This document shows positions 57,860 through 64,000 of a stretch of DNA of 64,000 bases, in pieces (the stretch's first letter is position 1; each line of letters begins with the position of its first letter). The translations under genes were made by a program, and so were the position numbers. The notes beneath the pieces are model-generated. The model did no database searches. It saw only the letters and a program-made list of their open reading frames with translations, and was not told the DNA's origin. Source of the DNA: Palaemon carinicauda (taxonomy: Eukaryota; Arthropoda; Malacostraca; Decapoda; Palaemonidae); NCBI RefSeq assembly GCF_036898095.1, contig NC_090729.1, positions 72,674,102 through 72,738,101 on the forward strand, written 5' to 3'.

Positions 57860-59985
57860 CTTCACCCTTTTTCTCCAACAGTTCTTGAACGTACTCCTCC
57901 ATAACGGGGGTGGAGTGTTGGAAAAACCGAAGGCACGGGGGTGGAGTGCTGTACCAGCTCCCGCCCAGTCCATTCTTGAGTAGGCTGTGGGACCAGGGAT
58001 CGAAGGTCCACCGATCCCGAAATTTCAGAAGTCTCCCTCCTACCGGTATCACCTCGCTTGGACTGCCGTCCTGAGGTCTTGCCTTCCTGACCATGACCAC
58101 CCCTGAATCCCCTTCCTCTTGAGGGGCTTCTAGACGAGCCTCTGGCTGCTCCTCTAGGCTTTGCTCGAAAGGAAGTAGACTGCCCTTCGAACGCTGGGGT
58201 GAATGCTGTGGACTGTGTCGACACGGCCTGGGGTACCCACTGAAAGGTGGTCGGGGTTTGTGCCATGATCTGGGGCACTGGGGGCAATGGCAATTGCAGT
58301 TGCTGTTGCTGTCTAAGAGGCTTGGCTGGCCGAGACGGTAGCCTAGTCCTCATAGTCTTCTTCTTTGGTTGAGAACCCTCATCTGGGGAAGACTTTCTTT
58401 TAATAGCCAGGCCCCACTTCTGGAGAAGGTTTCTATTCTCCAAGGCGGCTTTATCAACAGCTTCTTTGACCAAGTCGGTAGGGAAAAAGGTCTTTTCCCC
58501 AAATGTTGGAGGAGATTAGTTTCTTTAGCTTGTGCCTCACCGTAGCCGAGGTAAACACGAACTCCCTACAAGCTCTCCTTGCCTTGACGAAGCCATAAAG
58601 GTCCTTCGTCACTGTGGCCAGATGAGGCTTGGCCACTACCATGAACGTTTCATGGACCTTGGGGTCACTTGCCATCGTCTCGAGAGTAGTCTGAAGAGAC
58701 ATTGAGGCAGTCAGTCTTTCTTTTGTATCGAACTCACTTCGCAAAAGAAAGTCAGACAGCTTAGGGGGGTCCTTGCCGAACTGACGTCCGGCAATATCAG
58801 CCTCCAACTTTCCCACTGAGAACGTAAGATGGACGTTCTTCCAGTCTTTGTGGTCCATAGGCAGGGCCAGCGACAAGGGTTTACACTCCTCTAGGGAGGG
58901 GCAAGACTTGCCGGCCTCGATTGCTTTTAGAACAGCCAGAAACCTTTTCTGTAAAAAGGGGAAGGCTCTAGTAGGCGAGGACACAAAGGAAGGGAGCTTC
59001 CTATTCAATGCAGCTACCTTTGAGTTAGAGAAGCCCCTCTCTTTCATCGAGGATGAAAGTAGAGCTTGAGCCTTAGCATGGTCCATCACTATGACCTTCT
59101 TCGGCTCTGTCTCCTCCTTTGAAGCTGGTTCCTTCCTCAGCCGGACATAACAGTCCGGATATGATGCCTTGCTGGGCCAGAATTCCACCCTCCAGGGGAA
59201 CTGAGCCCAGCTTATCCGAGATGACGATCTTTCCAGTTGTCATCGGCATGTGCTCAGCATACCTCCATGGGTTAGCATCTGAGCACAAGGGAAGGTCTTT
59301 CACATTGAGCTTTTTCTGGGGCCCATGTGATTCTGCAAGGCACTGCATTCGCAGTTCCATTGCAGCCTTCTTCTCCTGATTCTCCTTCTGCATTTGTTGG
59401 ATCATTCCAACAAAAGAAGAGAGGGCCTGTCCCAGCTCTACTGGGAGACCGGCCGATGTAGAGGGGCTTGAACTTCATCCTGGGCTTCTGCCAGGAGGTC
59501 TACCTCCTGACACCCGTCCACATCAGATATCCTGTCATCTAGCTGGATGTCTTGCATCGCGACCGCGACTTCAGCATCCACCTGGATCTGAACTTAGGGG
59601 ATCTCCTCTTGAGGCTGGGGAATCACTGCATCAGCTGATGCCTTAGGGAAAGGATACGCCCTCATCTTCTCACTTGGAAGATAAGGGCCAGAAGTGTTCT
59701 TTTGGAAGCCCCTCACCCAGGTACGAAGCTTCTTCCTAGCTATTTAATTGTCTCATTAATCAGGTTAGTGCACACAGTACATACCTGAGGGTCCCAATAC
59801 CGGAGATCATCCTTGGAGACAACGTATGCTGCGTGTCTCCTACAAAACTCATGTCCGCAGAGGTTCTTGCTGCTGACATTGCAGAAAGCACTTCCCCACT
59901 TCGGAGTGTCCTTCTGTAAAGAGAAGAAATTTCCATGAGTATCAAGTGAACTATGTATCACTGGATATGCATAGTATAGCATAAC
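57860..59985 (-). pseudogene. gag-like ORF1 of element D (frameshifted)
   Basis: N-terminal frame from 59982: GSAFCNVSSKNLCGHEFCRR then YWDPQVCTVCTNL, the zinc-binding motif shared with C. It stops soon after at a point equivalent to the stop in C, then continues in another frame as RKKLRTWVRGFQKNTSG. The frame 59405-59073 has a coiled-coil-like start (MIQQMQKENQEKKAAMELRM) and 59188-58454 the conserved core (FPFLQKRFLAVLKAIEAGKS, ADIAGRQFGKDPPKLSDFLL, LYGFVKARRACREFVFTSAT). It ends in 58473-57862 with a Gly/Arg-rich tail (RGSSRSPSRGRGFRGGHGQE). About three frame changes. Confidence 0.8.
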
Positions 59986-59999
59986 AATTCAGAAAGGAA

Positions 60000-61950
60000 A
60001 GACACACACTTGTGTTTCCCTCACAACCCATTGTTGCAGCCTTCCAGATAATAAAATCAAAAATGGTTTATCTCTTCTAGAGTAACCAATGCAAGGTTTC
60101 CAGAGGAAACAGGTGGAGCTCACACCTAAGCAATGATTTTAAAATCCTGGATAATAGACAGGGAAGAACTCAGCTTCCTATCTGAGGGCAACAGCAAGGG
60201 GGTGTGCAAGAAAACACAATAGTGTTAGAAGATACAGTGCTGTACCAAAACCCTTACTATAGTTTTCTTCTTACTGTATATGCTATACAGAAGAATATTA
60301 GTACAGTATAGGGGGATGTGTGCCGGCCTGCCTTTGCCGGCCGGCACACACCACAACTAGCTTTAAAGTATACTACTTAACAGCTATAGGGCGGCAGCAC
60401 TCTGGTTCAAATGCCTGTGCCGGTCGGCAGCAACTGCCGGCCGGTAACAGCCAGTGTTGGCCGGCAATGGCTGCCGGCCAGCAACTACACAAGGTAGTAC
60501 CCAGCTGCCGGCCACACTCTTGGTGACCGGCAGACAAGGGCTGACATAAGCCGGCCGGCAAAGGTACAAGACCGATGCCAGCCGGCAGCAAAAGAACCAG
60601 AAGACTACACCTGCCCGGCTGCCGGCCTCATAGGCCGGCAGCCGGGACAAGTACAGCACTTAGAAGAAAAATAGAATGGATGCCGGGATAAGAGTGTACA
60701 CAACCTCCAAGCCCGGCAACCGAAAGAGTGCACATAAGGAAGGGGAGAAACTAATTCAGGCTTCCTTGACCAATGCCGTCCGGCTCTGCCGGCAGGCATG
60801 GATGAGGGACCAAGAGAGGTCCGGGCAGCACTCAAAAACATAAGACCCTTGCCGGCCAGCAGCTCTGCCGGCCGGCAATGGGCTGAGTCAATTCCACATC
60901 CCAACCTATACTAGGTCCAGAAGTAGAACGACGTACAGTACAGTAAGACCCCTGCCGGCCAGCTCTGCCGGCCGGCAAGGTACAGTACAGTAATGGCTAG
61001 GCCATTACGGAGATAGAGGGGGAAGGGACAAGAGGGTCCTGCCAACCTTGCTTTAGTGACAGATCACCCGTAGCCAAGAAACTTATCTTAGCCTAAGGGA
61101 GATCTAAGGGGAAAGGCCAGCAATACTTGCCAGCTTCCAGAGCACCAAAGCAAGGAAGGCGTTGCTACTCCCAAGGGAAGAACTTATCCTCCCCCGAGAA
61201 CAGCAACAGGACTAGTCTGGTAGATCACAAAAGAAGGAATCATAACTACAGAAACCTTCGGTAGTGACCTAAGGGAGCTAAGCTCCCTTTGTATGTGTTA
61301 GGTCAGCGAGGGGGACTCTGCCCCAAGCCAGACAACACAGACTCAGACTAAAAACTCTGTTGTTCTGTCCCTCTTGAACCATAACTACAGGAACAGGAAG
61401 GTACAGTAACACCCTAGTATAGTTTTATCGAAAATAAATTCGGAAAAAACCACTTAGGGATAAGCCCAAGGCTTAAACAGAGGGAAAGGGATTGCATACC
61501 TTCTCCGAAGAAAAGAAAGCAACCGGGGAGTATGATAAAGTATACTAAGGCTCCATAAGCAATTAGCCTAGGCACCAAGAGAATCGATTACCTAATTCAC
61601 CGAAACTCACACGTATACAATCTTGGAAATATTCCACACAGTCTAAAATGTATAAAATATAGCCTAAAGCTTCAATAAAATTTTAATTACACTCGGAAAA
61701 ACCAAAATCATGCATGAAGTACTAGGACCAAACGACTAGGCTACATGGCCTAGCGTAGGCCAGAATGGCGAATACTTCACCAAAAATACTAAGCACGAAA
61801 GGAAATCCTATGTAAAGCTAAATAGCTAAAATTTATTAAAGCAAAACAACCAGGAATGTCGCACTGACTAACTAATTTATACCTAGCGAGCGACAGTGTC
61901 CAGGACACCTCTGGTAGGCTACGGCTCTTGTATCAAAGATTAATCCTATT
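60000..61950 (-). other. 5' leader of element D
   Basis: About 2 kb between the left inverted repeat and gag on the minus strand. The part 60900-61950 is homologous to fragment F (6890-8330). The part 60310-60990 is packed with CCGGCCGG-like palindromes (separate entry). No gene-like frame. Confidence 0.7.
60310..60990. repeat. cluster of TGCCGGCCGGCA-type palindromes
   Basis: About fifteen full or partial copies of GCCGGCCGGC lie in 680 bp, for example near 60343, 60437, 60469, 60506, 60550, 60577, 60611, 60852, 60870, 60952 and 60968. Spacing is irregular and the DNA between them is ordinary. The last two are flanked by GTACAGTACAGTAA on both sides. Confidence 0.85.
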
Positions 61951-62099
61951 AATCACTCAAAATTTTACCAAGAGCCTACATTTATACATAACAGACACTA
62001 TACTCAACTTATCAGAGGCCAACGAAGACGGAGAAGCCATGAAAAGCCGAATAAATCCAAGATTTGCGAGAAAAACAGGAAAAAACACCGAGTTGTTAA

Positions 62100-62450
62100 G
62101 CTACGCAAAAAGGAATGCAGATGGCGCCAGGATTGGCGCTAGGCACGCATACGAATCGGGGGATAGGGAAGCCTTGGGAGCGGCTCCCCTTTTTCTTTCC
62201 CGAAATCGTATCTCGTCAATCACCTCCTACGAGACGAAATCTCTGTCCAGGATGTAGATTGCCATGTGACGTGTCTAGAATACGTCCTCTGATATGTCGC
62301 GATATCCCTTTCACGAGGGATACTCGCTCCAGGAGTTAGAATTCTGGTACCTTAAGGTAAATTCTCTGGGAATATCGCCGTAGTTGTAATATACCCTAGG
62401 AAGCTACCCTATAGGAACTTCCATCAGGACGACATGGCTTGAGCCCAAAA
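62100..62450 (-). repeat. left inverted terminal repeat of DIRS element D
   Basis: It pairs with 54001-54230 (the outer part of the partner is in the gap). It carries the terminal motif at 62421-62436 and ends at GAGCCCAAAA (62450), beside AAT repeats. Confidence 0.92.
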
Positions 62451-63197
62451 ATAATATTATAATAATATTGATGATAATGATAATGATAATATTATTATTA
62501 ATAATAATATTATCAATAATAATTATAATAGTATTAATAATAATGATATTAATAATTATAATAATAATAATATCATTAATGATGATAAAAATATTAATAA
62601 TAATAATAGTAACGATAACATTATTAACAATATTAATATTACTAGTAATGATATTAATAATAATAATAACAATAATAATATTACCATTAATAATAATATT
62701 TATAATAATAACAATATTAATAATAACATTAATGATAATTCTACTAATAATAATATTAATAATAATAATGATATTAATAATAATAAATATAATAATAATA
62801 ATAATAATAACAGTAATAATAATGATAATATTGATAATAATATTAATATTAATTATAATATTGATAATAATAATAATATTGATAATAATATTAATTATAA
62901 TATTGATAATAATAATAAAAATAAAAATAATAATAATAAAAATAGTAATAATAATAATATTAATAATATTAATATTATTAATGTTAATAACAATAATAAT
63001 GATAATAATAATAATAATAACAATAATAATAAAAATAATAATAACAATAATAATGATGATAACCATAGTATTTATAATAATATTATTAATAATATTAATA
63101 TTATAATAACAATATTAATAATAATTAAAAAATAATAATAACGATGATAATAATAATAATAATGATAATGATAGTAATATCAGTAATATTAATAATA
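62451..63197. repeat. imperfect (AAT)n array at the 3' end of RTE copy 2
   Basis: About 750 bp of AAT units whose variant order matches 49290-49910. It is bounded by element D on the left and the RTE 3' end (CCATCCATCC) on the right. Confidence 0.93.
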
Positions 63198-64000
63198 ATC
63201 CATCCATCCATATACCAAAGGCACTTCCCCCAATTTTGGGGGGTAGCCGACAACAACAAGAAACAAAACAAAAAGGGGACCTCTACTCTCTACGTTCCTC
63301 CAGCCTAACCAGGGACTCAGCCGAGTTCAGCTGGTACTGCTAGGGTGCCACAGCCCAACCTCCCACATTTCCACCACAGATGAAGCTTCATACTGCTGAG
63401 TCCCCTACTGCTGCTACCTCCGCGGTCATCTAAGGCACCGGAGGAAGCAGCAGGGCCTACCGGAACTGCGTCACAATCGCTCGCCATTCATTCCTATTTC
63501 TAGCACGCTCTCTTGCCTCTCTCACATCTATCCTCCTATCACCCAGAGCTTTCTTCACACCATCCATCCACCCAAACCTTGGCCTTCCTCTTGTACTTCT
63601 CCCATCAACTCTTGCATTCATCACCTTCTTTAGCAGACAGCCATTTTCCATTCTCTCAACATGGCCAAACCACCTCAACACATTCATATCCACTCTAGCC
63701 GCTAACTCATTTCTTACACCCGTTCTCACCCTCACCACTTCGTTCCTAACCCTATCTACTCGAGATACACCAGCCATACTCCTTAGACACTTCATCTCAA
63801 ACACATTCAATTTCTGTCTCTCCATCACTTTCATTCCCCACAACTCCGATCCATACATCACAGTTGGTACAATCACTTTCTCATATAGAACTCTCTTTAC
63901 ATTCATGCCCAATCCTCTATTTTTTACTACTCCCTTAACTGCCCCCAACACTTTGCAACCTTCATTCACTCTCTGACGTACATCTGCTTCCACTCCACCA
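63198..64000 (-). mobile_element. RTE-like LINE, copy 2 (runs off the window)
   Basis: It is nearly identical to copy 1 across the shared 3' region and C-terminal coding part, with only a few substitutions. Confidence 0.92.
63457..64000 (-). CDS. RTE-like LINE reverse transcriptase, C-terminal part (partial)
   Basis: The minus-strand frame continues beyond the window. Visible residues match the end of the copy-1 protein (RWFGHVERMENGCL, TRGRPRFGWMDGVKKALGDR) with a few changes, for instance LGSMAG to LRSMAG and the last residue Gln to Arg. No stop occurs in the visible 181 codons. The RT catalytic part lies outside. Confidence 0.9.
   Translation of the reverse strand, partial: GGVEADVRQRVNEGCKVLGAVKGVVKNRGLGMNVKRVLYEKVIVPTVMYGSELWGMKVMERQKLNVFEMKCLRSMAGVSRVDRVRNEVVRVRTGVRNELAARVDMNVLRWFGHVERMENGCLLKKVMNARVDGRSTRGRPRFGWMDGVKKALGDRRIDVREARERARNRNEWRAIVTQFR

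Larger units (their letters stand above)
54001..62450 (-). mobile_element. DIRS-like retrotransposon D
   Basis: Read on the minus strand from 62450: left terminus with the terminal motif (62421-62436), inverted repeat, long leader, gag, RT, RNase H, connection domain, tyrosine recombinase, AT-rich tail, internal complementary region and right inverted repeat running into the N gap. Its left end sits directly against the AAT array, so it inserted into AAT DNA. Protein similarity with C is high and the catalytic motifs are better kept (YLDDW, GARVSEI, HDPRK), but several frameshifts remain. Confidence 0.88.

Noticed and set aside
60320..60904. Frames rich in Pro, Ala, Cys and Gly in the leader of D
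   Set aside because: Products of the GC palindromes; the same sequence is open on both strands.
62404..63106. Frames of over 200 codons in the AAT array next to RTE copy 2
   Set aside because: Same simple-sequence artefact.

Overview
The window looks like a transposon-dense intergenic stretch of a crustacean genome, most likely a decapod. No host gene is recognisable. The evidence is indirect: several kilobases of AAT microsatellite, three divergent groups of DIRS-like tyrosine-recombinase retrotransposons, an RTE-type LINE with an AAT tail, and a short retroposon with an AAT tail whose sequence I recall from shrimp and prawn transcripts. A 500-base run of N (53501-54000) shows it is a scaffold with an estimated gap. 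Species cannot be fixed from the sequence.

Layout. (1) About 290-13999: DIRS-like element A, + strand and badly decayed. Its gag is split by a composite block (3117-8597) that holds an inverted-repeat pair, a satellite of about 147 bp, a dead copy of an expanded animal gene family, a DIRS end fragment (F) and a palindrome. A short AAT-tailed retroposon lies between gag and RT. (2) 14000-22432: AT-rich DNA, a CT tract, a dead CR1/L2-like LINE split by a 1.1 kb insertion, and DIRS fragment E on the minus strand. (3) 22433-31050: DIRS-like element C, + strand, full length but inactivated, with a coding minisatellite in its leader. (4) 31051-35378: minus-strand Ty3/gypsy pol remnant, split by a 1.3 kb element that has direct terminal repeats. 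(5) 35378-36646: AAT/AT microsatellite. (6) 36647-39809: a piggyBac-like non-autonomous element (TTAA duplication, 17 bp TIR) filled by a tandem array of about 373 bp. (7) 41181-47651: DIRS-like element B, + strand, the best preserved. It has terminal inverted repeats, an internal complementary region whose two halves match both outer ends perfectly (42/42 and 54/54), gag with an RS-rich domain, RT-RNase H and a tyrosine recombinase with its catalytic residues. (8) 48218-51344: 3.1 kb AAT array at the 3' end of RTE copy 1 (minus, 51345-53460). (9) N gap, then DIRS-like element D (minus, 54001-62450), then an AAT array (62451-63197) at the 3' end of RTE copy 2 (minus, runs off the window).

How the parts relate. 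Elements A and B share terminal and coding architecture. C, D, E and F form a second group sharing a 16-base terminal motif, CATGTCGTCCTGATGG, at every outer end and in every internal complementary region. Gag, RT-RNase H and tyrosine recombinase would together make virus-like particles, circular cDNA and recombinase-mediated insertion. B is the only copy that still looks close to functional, and its frame changes could be real or assembly indels. Many splits noted here are nested insertions, so the region records successive bursts of transposition.
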